64,000 bases of DNA from contig CAVYNB010000041.1 in assembly GCA_963769745.1 (NCBI GenBank), positions 62,001 through 126,000 on the forward strand, read 5' to 3'. The stretch comes from JALORV01 sp963769745 (GTDB lineage Bacteria; Pseudomonadota; Gammaproteobacteria; Burkholderiales; Burkholderiaceae_F). The notes below the pieces were generated by a model. That model did not search any database. It was not told the DNA's origin and saw nothing but the letters and a program-made list of their open reading frames with translations. This document shows, piece by piece, positions 41,355 through 50,275 of this stretch (position 1 is the stretch's first letter; every line of letters begins with the position of its first letter). The translations under genes and the position numbers were made by a program.

Positions 41355-41834
41355 GTGACCGTCGCTCTGTGGATACTGGCTGTCGTGCTGATCGTCGTCG
41401 GAGTGGCCGGCACCTTTTTGCCGGCGCTGCCCGGCATTCCCCTGATCTTCGGCGGAGTGCTGCTGGCGGCCTGGATCGATGACTTCCAGCGCATACCGGG
41501 CTGGGTCATCGGCGTGCTGGCCGTGCTGGCGGTGATCGGCATCGCCGTCGACTACGTTGCGGCAGCACTGTCGGCGCGCCGCATCGGCGCGAGCCGACAG
41601 GGCATCATCGGCGCGGCCATCGGCACTCTGGCCGGCATCTTCACCGGACTCTGGGGCCTGCTGTTCATGCCACTGGTCGGTGCGGCCATCGGCGAGTACC
41701 TTGCTCATCAGGACGCGCTGCGCGCCGGCAAGGTGGGCATCGCGACCTGGTTCGGCCTGTTGATCGGTACCGCAATCAAGATCGCGGTGGCGTTCACGAT
41801 GATCGGTGTCGCGGTCGCGGCATTGCTGATCTGA
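41355..41834 (+). CDS. DUF456 membrane protein
   Basis: A 159-residue protein with about four hydrophobic segments, starting WILAVVLIVVGVAGTFLPALP. Gly-rich turns (GIIGAAIGTLAGIFTG) and LPGIPLIFGGVLLAAW mark the DUF456 family, whose function is unknown. It starts at GTG 41355, 12 bases after the DUF47 gene. Confidence 0.8.
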   Translation: MTVALWILAVVLIVVGVAGTFLPALPGIPLIFGGVLLAAWIDDFQRIPGWVIGVLAVLAVIGIAVDYVAAALSARRIGASRQGIIGAAIGTLAGIFTGLWGLLFMPLVGAAIGEYLAHQDALRAGKVGIATWFGLLIGTAIKIAVAFTMIGVAVAALLI

Positions 41835-41879
41835 AGTGCCGGCTCACCAGATCAACCGCTCGATGCCGGAAGGACGACC

Positions 41880-43085
41880 TTGCTGCGCTTTCTGACGCTG
41901 CTGGGGGCGGTGCTGGCCGTGGCCGGATGTACGGGCCTGACGCGCAATCCCGTTCCGCTGGCCGATGGCGCGCGCGCCACGATTCCCGATATGCCAGTCG
42001 TGCGGGGCTGGGCCGCCGTGCCCAGCGAGGCGATGGAGCGCGACTTCGCGCTGTCGTTCAAGCAGGAAAAACCGGGCACTTTCGCGCGCCGCGCGGATGG
42101 CCGGGTCGTCTATCCGCAGCTCGCCATTTCGGGCGGTGGCCCCAACGGAGCCTTCGGCGCCGGCTTCCTCAAGGGATGGTCGGAAAGCGGCAAGCGACCG
42201 GTCTTCAAGATCGTCACCGGTGTTTCCACGGGCGCCATGATGGCGCCCTTCGCTTTTCTCGGGGCCGAGTTCGACGACCGGATGAAGCACTTCTACACGA
42301 CCACGGCCACGCAGGACGTCTTCTCGATGCCGCGTTCCCTGGTGCTGCAGGTCCTGCGTGGCGAGGCCGTCGCCGACTCGGCGCCCCTGGCGCGGCTCAT
42401 CGCCAACGACCTCGACATGGCGATGCTGAATCGAATCGCGGCAGCGCATGCCGAGGGTCGACGGCTTTACATCGGCACCGTCGACCTGGATGCGCAGCGC
42501 TTCGTCATCTGGAACATGGGGCTCATTGCCCAGGCCGGAACGCCGCAGGCGCTCCAGCTCTTCCGCGATGTGGTGCTCGCGTCGGCATCGGTGCCACTGG
42601 CAGTGCAGCCGGTGCTGTTCGAGGTCGATGTCGACGGCCGACGCTACGACGAGATGCACGTCGACGGTGCCGTTGGCTTTCGCGTGTTCTACAACGGCGG
42701 ACTGTTCCGGACGTCCATCGTGCGCCAGCGCGAACTGCCGACGCCCACTTACGAGGATGTCTACATCATCCACAACGGCCAGCTGTCACCGCAGGCCGAG
42801 CACACCGACCGCACGCTGCGAACTATCGGCCACCGCACGCTGCGCGCGCTGTCGCTGGGGGCGACGTCGGGCGATCTGTTCCGTATCTATGTGGCCACGA
42901 GTGCCGAGGATGCCGGATTCCACTGGGTCACGATGCCCGACGGGGTCGAAGTACGTGGCGACGAACTGTTCGATCCCGCGAAGATGCAGGAGCTGTTCGC
43001 GCTCGGTTATCGCATGGCACGCGATGGGCCGCGCTGGGAAACTCTTCCGCCGGGCTACGAGCGCGTGCGGGACGCCAGCAAGTAG
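41880..43085 (+). CDS. Patatin-like phospholipase lipoprotein
   Basis: A 401-residue lipoprotein with lipobox LAVAGC (Cys17). The patatin fold shows the oxyanion loop SGGGPNGAFGAG, the nucleophile elbow GVSTGAM and the catalytic-Asp motif VDGAVG. The Ser-Asp dyad predicts a lipid acyl hydrolase at the periplasmic or outer-membrane surface; the substrate is unknown. The start is TTG 41880 with GGAAGGA a few bases before it, and no ATG would keep the signal peptide. It ends seven bases before the end of the convergent phoH gene. Confidence 0.86.
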   Translation: MLRFLTLLGAVLAVAGCTGLTRNPVPLADGARATIPDMPVVRGWAAVPSEAMERDFALSFKQEKPGTFARRADGRVVYPQLAISGGGPNGAFGAGFLKGWSESGKRPVFKIVTGVSTGAMMAPFAFLGAEFDDRMKHFYTTTATQDVFSMPRSLVLQVLRGEAVADSAPLARLIANDLDMAMLNRIAAAHAEGRRLYIGTVDLDAQRFVIWNMGLIAQAGTPQALQLFRDVVLASASVPLAVQPVLFEVDVDGRRYDEMHVDGAVGFRVFYNGGLFRTSIVRQRELPTPTYEDVYIIHNGQLSPQAEHTDRTLRTIGHRTLRALSLGATSGDLFRIYVATSAEDAGFHWVTMPDGVEVRGDELFDPAKMQELFALGYRMARDGPRWETLPPGYERVRDASK

Positions 43086-43091
43086 CGGTGT

Positions 43092-44681
43092 CTACAACAC
43101 CTCAGCCGCATGGTCGGCCAGCCGCGAGCGCTCGCCTCGCTGCAGAGTCACATGGCCCGAGTGCAGCCAGCCCTTGAAGCGATCGACCACATAGGTCAGG
43201 CCTGACGATCCCTCGGTGAGGTAGGGCGTGTCGATCTGCGCGATGTTGCCGAGGCAGACGACCTTGGTGCCGGGCCCGGCGCGCGTGATCAGCGTCTTCA
43301 TCTGCTTCGGCGTCAGGTTCTGCGCCTCGTCGATGATCAGGTACTTGTTGATGAAGGTGCGGCCACGCATGAAGTTGAGCGACTTGATGCGGATGCGCGT
43401 GCGGATCAGGTCATTGGTCGCGGCGCGGCCCCACTCGCCGGCCGCGTCGTCGGTCTTGTTCAGCACCTCGAGGTTGTCTTCGAGTGCGCCCATCCACGGC
43501 GCCATCTTTTCTTCCTCGGTGCCGGGCAGGAAGCCGATGTCCTCGCCGACCGGCACCGTCGCGCGGGTGACGATGATCTCGGCGAAACGCTTGGTCTCCA
43601 GCGTCTGCGACAGGCCGGCAGCCAGCGCCAGCAGCGTCTTGCCGGTGCCCGCCTGCCCGATCAGCGTGACGAAGTCGCACTCGGGATCCATCAGCAGGTT
43701 GAGAGCGAAACTCTGCTCGCGATTGCGGGCGGTCACTCCCCAGACGGCGTTCTTCGCATGGGTGTAGTCACGCAGTACCCGCAGCACCGCCGTCTTGCCG
43801 CGGATCTCGCGCACCTGGGCGTAGAAGCTGGTCCCGTTCTCAAGGAACACGAACTGGTTCACCAGCAGGTCGCCGACGATCGGGCCTGAGATGCGGTAGT
43901 AGGTGAAGCCGCCGGACTGCCACGACTCCATGCCCTTGCCGTTCTTTTCCCAGAAGTTCGCCGGCAGCTGGGCGACGCCGGTGTAAAGGATGTCGGTGTC
44001 CTCGAGCACCTTGTCGTTGTAGTAGTCCTCGGCCGGCAGTCCGAGCGCGCGCGCCTTGATGCGCATGTTGATGTCCTTCGACACCAGCACGACATCGCGC
44101 TCGATATGCTTGTTCTTGAGCGCATTCACGACACCGAGGATCTGGTTGTCGGCCTTCCCGGCCGGCAGGCTTGCGGGCAGCGCCGCGTCGAATGCCTGGG
44201 TCTGGAAAAACAGCCGCCCCGCAGCATCCTTGTTGCCGAGTGCGCTCAACGGTATGCCGTCTTCGATCGGCGTCTTGCACGACGCCACCAGCGCGTCGAG
44301 CGTGCGCGAGACCTGGCGCGCGCTGCGCGCCACTTCCGACATGCCTTTCTTGTGCGAGTCGAGTTCCTCCAGCGTCATCATCGGCAGGAAGACGTCGTGC
44401 TCCTCGAAGCGGAAGAGGCTCGTCGAGTCGTGCATCAGCACATTGGTATCGACGACGAAGAGCTTCGGGCGCTCGTTCGTACGGGGCTTCTTGCCGTTGC
44501 TGCGTGGCTTCGATTCGACCACCGCCAGTCGCGTCGCGAGGGTGGGGCGCGTTGGTGCAGACGGCTCCGGCGCGCGGGCCACGGGGACCGGCAGGCTGGC
44601 GGTCCGCTCAGGGCGGGCCGGTTCGGAGGGAATGGCAACGAGCAGGGTGGCGGGCTTGGTCGGAGCTTTCGGCAGGGGCAT
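43092..44681 (-). CDS. PhoH family ATPase with PIN domain
   Basis: A 529-residue protein. A PIN RNase domain (LFVVDTNVLMHD, with RDVVLVSKDINMRIKARA) fills about residues 75-220, and a PhoH P-loop ATPase domain with GQAGTGKTLLAL and the Walker B region YLIIDEAQNL follows. PIN-PhoH fusions act as RNA helicase-nucleases in the mycobacterial examples. Start ATG 44681 gives the MPLPKAPTKPATLL N-terminus usual for the class and avoids overlap with bcp; ATG 44777 would overlap bcp by 41 bases. It is last in the minus-strand trio. Confidence 0.9.
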   Translation of the reverse strand: MPLPKAPTKPATLLVAIPSEPARPERTASLPVPVARAPEPSAPTRPTLATRLAVVESKPRSNGKKPRTNERPKLFVVDTNVLMHDSTSLFRFEEHDVFLPMMTLEELDSHKKGMSEVARSARQVSRTLDALVASCKTPIEDGIPLSALGNKDAAGRLFFQTQAFDAALPASLPAGKADNQILGVVNALKNKHIERDVVLVSKDINMRIKARALGLPAEDYYNDKVLEDTDILYTGVAQLPANFWEKNGKGMESWQSGGFTYYRISGPIVGDLLVNQFVFLENGTSFYAQVREIRGKTAVLRVLRDYTHAKNAVWGVTARNREQSFALNLLMDPECDFVTLIGQAGTGKTLLALAAGLSQTLETKRFAEIIVTRATVPVGEDIGFLPGTEEEKMAPWMGALEDNLEVLNKTDDAAGEWGRAATNDLIRTRIRIKSLNFMRGRTFINKYLIIDEAQNLTPKQMKTLITRAGPGTKVVCLGNIAQIDTPYLTEGSSGLTYVVDRFKGWLHSGHVTLQRGERSRLADHAAEVL

Positions 44682-44736
44682 CAGAGGGGCGGCAGAGCCG
44701 TGAGGGGGAATCGGGGTTGCGCTGGCAGCAATGCGG

Positions 44737-45201
44737 TCAGGCGATCGACTGGACGAAGGCGAGCACATCGGCGACATGGTTCGGCACCTTCACGCCGCGC
44801 CATTCGCGCCGCAGCACGCCGGCGGCGTCGATCACGAAGGTGCTGCGCTCGATCCCGCGCACCTGCTTGCCGTACATGTTCTTCATCTTCATCACGCCGA
44901 ACTGCTGGCACAGCGACTCGTCCGGGTCGGAGATCAGTTCGAAGGGGAATCCCATCTTCGCCTTGAATCCGTCGTGCGACTTGATGCTGTCGCGCGATAT
45001 GCCCAGCACGATGGCCCCCGCGCGCTTGAACTTGGCGTGACTGGCAGCGAAGTCGACGCCCTCGGTGGTGCATCCCGGGGTGTTGTCCTTGGGATAAAAG
45101 TACAGGACCACGATGCTGCCCTTCAAGGCAGACAGCCGGATCTCGCCGGCGGTGGACATCGCCTGGAAGTCGGGTACCTTTTTGTCGAGGGAAATGGTCA
45201 C
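44737..45201 (-). CDS. bcp: Peroxiredoxin Bcp/PrxQ
   Basis: A 154-residue thiol peroxidase that reduces peroxides. The peroxidatic cysteine is Cys44 in DNTPGCTTEG. The position five residues later, a cysteine in E. coli Bcp, is Val49, so the enzyme should work by a one-Cys mechanism with an external thiol. Cys98 corresponds to a non-essential E. coli cysteine. It starts eight bases after the Mth938-like gene. Confidence 0.93.
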   Translation of the reverse strand: MTISLDKKVPDFQAMSTAGEIRLSALKGSIVVLYFYPKDNTPGCTTEGVDFAASHAKFKRAGAIVLGISRDSIKSHDGFKAKMGFPFELISDPDESLCQQFGVMKMKNMYGKQVRGIERSTFVIDAAGVLRREWRGVKVPNHVADVLAFVQSIA

Positions 45202-45208
45202 GGATGCC

Positions 45209-45583
45209 TCAGTCGTCGAGGAGCAGGGCTGCCAGCACTTTGCGGCCCTCGCCCATCAGGATGTTGTAGGTCCGGCAGGCGGCCTGCGAGGTCATCGACT
45301 CGCAGCCGATTCGTGCGTCGGTGAGCGGCCTTAGCAGCCGCGGGTGCGGAAACCGCTGGCGCATTCCCGTGCCGAGCAGCACGAGTTCGGGAGCGCGGTC
45401 GCGCAGCCGGGCGAAGTCGTCAGCAGTCAGGGACTCGAAACCGGCAACATCCCACGGCTCGACCGGACGATCGGGCGCGATGAGCAGCGGGCAGGAATGG
45501 CGAATCTGGTTGACTTCAATGAAGCCGGAGCCGTAGGCGGTAACCGTGTTGAGCGCTGTCGGTGAGTCCGCGTGCAGTTTCAA
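45209..45583 (-). CDS. Mth938-domain (DUF498) protein
   Basis: A 124-residue protein of the Mth938 family, found in bacteria and in the mitochondrial complex I assembly factor NDUFAF3. Visible family parts are YGSGFIEVNQIRHSCPLLIA near the N-terminus, PELVLLGTGMRQRFP and the C-terminal CRTYNILMGEGRKVLAALLL. Function in bacteria is not established. The start is TTG at 45583 with GGAG five bases before; no ATG precedes the conserved N-terminus LKLHADSP. It leads the minus-strand operon with bcp and phoH. Confidence 0.83.
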   Translation of the reverse strand: MKLHADSPTALNTVTAYGSGFIEVNQIRHSCPLLIAPDRPVEPWDVAGFESLTADDFARLRDRAPELVLLGTGMRQRFPHPRLLRPLTDARIGCESMTSQAACRTYNILMGEGRKVLAALLLDD

Positions 45584-45647
45584 TTCGCTCCGGGCTTCCT
45601 TGCGATCGACCGCGGGCCGCGGATCGATGCGAGAACAGTTCGGGTAC

Positions 45648-45674
45648 ATTATAGGCACACGTTGCGCCGCACAA
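45648..45674 (-). promoter_or_regulatory. Promoter of the Mth938-bcp-phoH operon
   Basis: On the minus strand TTGTGC (45674-45669), a 15-base spacer and a consensus TATAAT (45653-45648). It lies in the 172-base gap shared with the divergent alaC gene. Confidence 0.5.
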
Positions 45675-45755
45675 GCGAGAGCTATCTGACTGGAAATCGC
45701 ACCGGCGTGTTCGGTTTGCGGCGCCTTTGCAACACAGTGTCCGAGGTCCGGGGAG

Positions 45756-46970
45756 ATGGTCGAGTTTCCGCGCATCAAGCGCCTGCCGCCGTATGTCTTC
45801 AACATCACAGGTGAGTTGAAGATGGCCGCGCGTCGTCGCGGCGAAGACATCATCGACATGAGCATGGGTAATCCGGATGGACCCACGCCCAGGCACATCG
45901 TCGACAAGCTGGTCGAAGCGGCACAGCGGCAGGATACCCATGGATACTCGGTGTCCAAGGGCATTCCCCGGCTGCGGCGCGCCATCACCAACTGGTACCA
46001 GACGCGCTACGGCATTGAATTCGACCCGGACTCCGAGGCGATCGTCACGATCGGTTCGAAGGAGGGACTGGCACACCTGATGCTCGCCACGCTCGATCGC
46101 GGCGACACCGTGCTGGTACCGAACCCGAGCTACCCGATCCACATCTACGGCGCGATCATCGCCGGCGCCGACATCCGTTCCGTGCGCATGGACGGCGGCG
46201 TCGACTTCTTCGCCGAACTCGAGCGCGCGATCCGCGAGTCGCTGCCCAAGCCGAAGATGATGATCCTCGGCTTTCCCAGCAATCCGACCGCGCAGTGCGT
46301 CGACCTCGAGTTCTTCCGCCGCGTGATTGCGCTCGCCCGCGAGCACGGCATCTACGTCGTGCACGACCTGGCCTATGCCGACATCACCTTCGACGGCTTC
46401 CGCGCCCCTTCCATCATGGAGGTCGACGGCGCGCGCGAGGTGGCGGTCGAGTTCTTCACGATGAGCAAGAGCTACAACATGGCCGGTTGGCGCATCGGCT
46501 TCATGGTCGGCAACAAGGACCTCGTGTCGGCGCTCGCGCGTATCAAGAGTTATCACGACTACGGCACCTTCACGCCGATCCAGGTTGCATCGATCGCCGC
46601 GCTCGAGGGGCCGCAGGACTGCGTCGAGGAGATCCGCCGCGAGTACCAGCGGCGCCGCGACGTGCTCGCGCGCGGACTGCACGAGGCGGGATGGATGGTC
46701 GACGTGCCCAAGGCTTCGATGTACATCTGGGCGAAGATCCCGGAGCCGTACCGGGATATGGGATCGCTCGAATTCGCCAAGAAGGTGCTGGCCGATGCCA
46801 AGGTGGCCGTGTCGCCCGGAATCGGCTTCGGCGACTATGGTGACACCCACGTGCGCTTTGCCTTGATAGAAAATGAACACCGCATCAAGCAGGCGGTGCG
46901 TGGCATCAAGGACATGTTGCGCAAGGATGGCCTGCTGGTTCCGCGCGTTCCCGACAAGGCTGCGGCGTAA
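45756..46970 (+). CDS. alaC: Alanine transaminase AlaC
   Basis: A 404-residue class I aminotransferase using pyridoxal phosphate. The Schiff-base lysine is K238 (MSKSYNMAGWRIG), and DMSMGNPDGPTP, GFPSNPTAQCVD and YVVHDLAYADITFDGF place it with AlaC (glutamate-pyruvate transaminase). GAGGT stands eight bases before the ATG. It opens the threonine and molybdopterin cluster; hom is 51 bases downstream. Confidence 0.92.
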   Translation: MVEFPRIKRLPPYVFNITGELKMAARRRGEDIIDMSMGNPDGPTPRHIVDKLVEAAQRQDTHGYSVSKGIPRLRRAITNWYQTRYGIEFDPDSEAIVTIGSKEGLAHLMLATLDRGDTVLVPNPSYPIHIYGAIIAGADIRSVRMDGGVDFFAELERAIRESLPKPKMMILGFPSNPTAQCVDLEFFRRVIALAREHGIYVVHDLAYADITFDGFRAPSIMEVDGAREVAVEFFTMSKSYNMAGWRIGFMVGNKDLVSALARIKSYHDYGTFTPIQVASIAALEGPQDCVEEIRREYQRRRDVLARGLHEAGWMVDVPKASMYIWAKIPEPYRDMGSLEFAKKVLADAKVAVSPGIGFGDYGDTHVRFALIENEHRIKQAVRGIKDMLRKDGLLVPRVPDKAAA

Positions 46971-47021
46971 GCCGATCCCTGAACCCTCCGGCGCCTGCGT
47001 GCGTCGCCTGGCCACATTACG

Positions 47022-48332
47022 ATGAATCCGATCAAGGTCGGTCTGCTCGGACTGGGCACCGTTGGCCGCGGCACGTACAGCGTGCTCCGGCGCAATCAGC
47101 ATGAGATCACCCGGCGTGCCGGCCGCGGTATCGAGATCGCGGCCGTTGCGGTTCGCGATGCCGCCAAGGCGCGCACCTTTCTCGGCGGCGATCTGCCGAT
47201 CACGACGGATCCCCTCGACGTGGTCCGGCGACCGGACATCGACATCGTGGTGGAACTGATCGGCGGCTACGAGCCGGCGCGCTCGCTGGTGCTCGAGGCG
47301 ATCGCGCTCGGCAAGCATGTCGTCACGGCGAACAAGGCACTGCTCGCGCGCCACGGGAACGAGATCTTCGAGGCGGCGCGAGCGCGCGGCGTGATGGTCG
47401 CCTTCGAGGCGGCGGTAGCCGGTGGCATTCCGATCATCAAGGCCCTGCGCGAAGGACTGACCGCCAACCGCATCGAGTGGCTCGCCGGCATCATCAACGG
47501 CACCAGCAATTTCATCCTGTCCGAAATGCGCTCGGGCGGACAGCCGTTCGAGGTCGTGCTGGCTGAAGCGCAGCGGCTCGGGTATGCGGAAGCCGATCCC
47601 ACGTTCGACATCGAGGGGATTGATGCTGCCCACAAGCTGACGCTGCTGGCCGCGATTGCCTTCGGCGTGCCGATCAGGTTCGAGGCGGCCTACACGGAGG
47701 GTATTGCGCACCTGGCCGCCGCCGACATCAAGTACGCCGAGCAGCTCGGCTACCGCATCAAGCTGCTCGGCATCGCAAAGCGCACTGCACAGGGCATCGA
47801 ACTGCGCGTCCATCCGACGCTGGTACCGATGCAGCGCCTCATCGCCAGCGTCGAAGGGGCGATGAACGCCATCCTCGTCAAGGGCGACGCAGTGGGCACG
47901 ACGCTGTACTACGGTCCGGGCGCGGGTTCGGAGCCGACTGCATCGGCCGTGATCGCCGACCTCGTCGACGTGACGCGCATGCTGACCGCGGACCCGGAAA
48001 ATCATGTCCCGCACCTGGCATTCCAGGCCGATGCGATGGCCACGGTGCCGTGGCTCACGATCGAGGACACGATCACGTCGTACTACTTCCGCATGCGTGT
48101 CGCGGACCAGCCCGGAGTCCTGGCGGACATCACGCGCATCCTGGCCGATGGCCGCATCTCGATCAACGCGCTGTTCCAGCGCGAGCCGTCGGAAGGCGAG
48201 AACCAGACCGACATCATCATGCTGACGCACGATGCGGTGGAGCGCGAAGTCAATGCCGCATTGCGCCGGATCGAGGCCCTGCCGACCGTGCTCGCGCCGG
48301 TGATCCGCATTCGCCAGGAAGAGCTGCTGTAG
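47022..48332 (+). CDS. hom: Homoserine dehydrogenase
   Basis: A 436-residue monofunctional homoserine dehydrogenase of the threonine and methionine pathway. The NAD(P)-binding fold (VGLLGLGTVGRGT), the catalytic core (ANKALLARHG, GIINGTSNFILSEM, DIEGIDAAHKLTLL) and a C-terminal ACT domain (RMRVADQPGVLADITRIL) for threonine feedback are present. It lacks an aspartokinase domain. thrC starts 11 bases after its stop. Confidence 0.97.
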   Translation: MNPIKVGLLGLGTVGRGTYSVLRRNQHEITRRAGRGIEIAAVAVRDAAKARTFLGGDLPITTDPLDVVRRPDIDIVVELIGGYEPARSLVLEAIALGKHVVTANKALLARHGNEIFEAARARGVMVAFEAAVAGGIPIIKALREGLTANRIEWLAGIINGTSNFILSEMRSGGQPFEVVLAEAQRLGYAEADPTFDIEGIDAAHKLTLLAAIAFGVPIRFEAAYTEGIAHLAAADIKYAEQLGYRIKLLGIAKRTAQGIELRVHPTLVPMQRLIASVEGAMNAILVKGDAVGTTLYYGPGAGSEPTASAVIADLVDVTRMLTADPENHVPHLAFQADAMATVPWLTIEDTITSYYFRMRVADQPGVLADITRILADGRISINALFQREPSEGENQTDIIMLTHDAVEREVNAALRRIEALPTVLAPVIRIRQEELL

Positions 48333-48343
48333 TGGCGGCGGGC

Positions 48344-49774
48344 ATGCGCTACGTCTCGACGCGCGGCCGCGCCCCCGAGCGTGGATTCACCGACATCCTG
48401 CTGTCGGGGCTCGCCGATGATGGTGGCCTGTATGTTCCCGCGTACTACCCGCAGGTGACCCGCGCCGACCTGGATGCCTGGCGCACGCTGTCGTACGCGG
48501 AGCTCGCGGCCGAGATCATCGGCCGGTATGCGACTGACATCGCGCCGGCGCGCCTGGCGCAGTTGTGCCATGCCACGTATTCGGCGTCGGTCTACAGCAA
48601 TAGCCGTCCCGGAAGCGCTGCGAGCGATATCACGCCGCTGCGCTGGCTGGAACCCGGGCTGGCGCTGCTCGAACTGTCCAATGGGCCCACGCTCGCGTTC
48701 AAGGACATGGCGATGCAGCTGCTCGGTGCGCTGTTCGAGCATGTGCTCGCGGAGCGCGGCGGGCGGCTGAACATCCTCGGGGCGACGTCGGGCGACACCG
48801 GCTCGGCGGCCGAGTACGCGTTACGCGGACGGTCGGGCATCAATGTGTTCATGCTGTCGCCGCAGGGGCGCATGAGCGAATTCCAGCGCGCGCAGATGTA
48901 CTCGCTGCAGGACGCGAACATCCACAACCTGGCGGTCGCGGGCACGTTCGACGACTGCCAGGACCTGGTGAAGTCCGTCGCGGGAGACCTCGAGTTCAAG
49001 GCCCAATGGCACATCGGCAGCGTCAACTCGATCAACTGGGGTCGTATCGTCGCCCAGGTCGTCTACTACTTCCGCGGCTACCTCGCGGCGACGAGCCGCT
49101 CGGACGAGCGCGTCTCGTTCGCGGTGCCGTCGGGCAATTTCGGCAACATACTTTCCGGCTGGATCGCCCGCAAAATGGGACTGCCGATCGACAAGCTCGT
49201 GCTCGCCACCAACGAGAACGACGTGCTCGACGAGTTCTTCCGCACCGGTCGCTATCGCGTGCGTGGCGGGGGCGAGACGCACGCAACGAGCAGCCCGTCG
49301 ATGGACATCAGCAAGGCCTCCAACTTCGAGCGCTTCATGTTCGACATCGTCGGGCGCGATGCGGGCATCGTGCGCGAACTGTGGTGGGAGATCGACACGC
49401 GCGGCGAGTTCCACCTGGCGGGAACGCCATTTTTCGACGTCATCCGCTCGTGCGGCATGGTGTCGGGACGCAGCAACCATGTCGATCGCCTGCGCACGAT
49501 CCGGCTGATCGAGCAGCGCCACGGCGTCGTGATCGATCCGCACACCGCGGACGGGGTCAAGGTCGCACTGGAACATCGCGACGCGCCCGTGCCGATGATC
49601 TGTCTCGAAACGGCGCTGCCGGCCAAGTTCGCTGAAACGATCGTCGAAGCGCTCGGACATCCGCCGGAGCGGCCGGCGGCCTTCGCCGGCATCGAAGCGC
49701 TGCCGCAGCGGGTCGAAAGCATCGGCGCCGACCCGCAGGTCATCAAGGCCCGTATCGCAGCTGCGTGCGGCTGA
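48344..49774 (+). CDS. thrC: Threonine synthase
   Basis: A 476-residue pyridoxal-phosphate enzyme turning O-phosphohomoserine into threonine. The lysine is K120 in TLAFKDMAMQLLG, the phosphate loop is GATSGDTGSAAEYA and the substrate site includes VPSGNFGNILSGW. ATG 48344 gives the standard MRYVSTRG start; GTG 48332, which overlaps the hom stop and has AGGAAGAG before it, would add four residues. Its length fits the long fungal-like proteobacterial class. Confidence 0.96.
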   Translation: MRYVSTRGRAPERGFTDILLSGLADDGGLYVPAYYPQVTRADLDAWRTLSYAELAAEIIGRYATDIAPARLAQLCHATYSASVYSNSRPGSAASDITPLRWLEPGLALLELSNGPTLAFKDMAMQLLGALFEHVLAERGGRLNILGATSGDTGSAAEYALRGRSGINVFMLSPQGRMSEFQRAQMYSLQDANIHNLAVAGTFDDCQDLVKSVAGDLEFKAQWHIGSVNSINWGRIVAQVVYYFRGYLAATSRSDERVSFAVPSGNFGNILSGWIARKMGLPIDKLVLATNENDVLDEFFRTGRYRVRGGGETHATSSPSMDISKASNFERFMFDIVGRDAGIVRELWWEIDTRGEFHLAGTPFFDVIRSCGMVSGRSNHVDRLRTIRLIEQRHGVVIDPHTADGVKVALEHRDAPVPMICLETALPAKFAETIVEALGHPPERPAAFAGIEALPQRVESIGADPQVIKARIAAACG

Positions 49775-49780
49775 GCGCGC

Positions 49781-50275
49781 ATGAAGGCGATCGGTGTCAT
49801 CGGCTACTCGAACAGCGGCAAGACCACGCTCATCGAGAGGCTGATTCCGATCTTCCGGGCGCGCGGCCTGTCCGTGTCGGCGATCAAGAACGCGCATCAC
49901 GGTTTCGACATGGACCGCCCGGGCAAGGACTCGTTTCGGTACCGTGAAGCGGGAGCCGGACAGGTCCTGATTGCGACCGCGCTGCGCTGGGCGATGCTGA
50001 CCGAGACGCCACAGCAATCGGCAACGCTCGATGAGCTGCTGGCGTTGCTGGCTCCATGCGACCTGGTGATCATCGAAGGCTTCAAGAGCGAGGGCCACAT
50101 CCCGCGCATCGAGGTGCGCCGCGCCAGCCAGGCGGAACCCGCCATCTTTCCGCACGACCCGAACGTCGTGGCCGTCGCCGCCGACGGCCCGATCGACACC
50201 GGGCTTCCGGTGCTGGACCTGAACGCGCCCGCTAAGATTGCCGAGTTCATATCGACGTACCTGGGACTCGACTGA
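49781..50275 (+). CDS. mobB: Molybdopterin-guanine dinucleotide biosynthesis adaptor MobB
   Basis: A 164-residue P-loop protein (GYSNSGKTTLIERL) that binds GTP and supports MobA in attaching GMP to molybdopterin. The segment NAHHGFDMDRPGKDSFRYRE and the C-terminal IIEGFK are diagnostic. mobA is not in the window. It overlaps moeA by one base (TGATG). Confidence 0.93.
   Translation: MKAIGVIGYSNSGKTTLIERLIPIFRARGLSVSAIKNAHHGFDMDRPGKDSFRYREAGAGQVLIATALRWAMLTETPQQSATLDELLALLAPCDLVIIEGFKSEGHIPRIEVRRASQAEPAIFPHDPNVVAVAADGPIDTGLPVLDLNAPAKIAEFISTYLGLD

Noticed and set aside
43092..44777. Longer phoH start at 44777
   Set aside because: Overlaps bcp by 41 bases and adds Ser/Pro-rich residues; the ATG at 44681 gives the usual N-terminus.
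45516..48230. Minus-strand open frame of about 900 codons under alaC and hom
   Set aside because: Antisense of conserved genes, same GC-bias artefact; the true minus-strand gene (Mth938-like) uses only its start region at 45209-45583.
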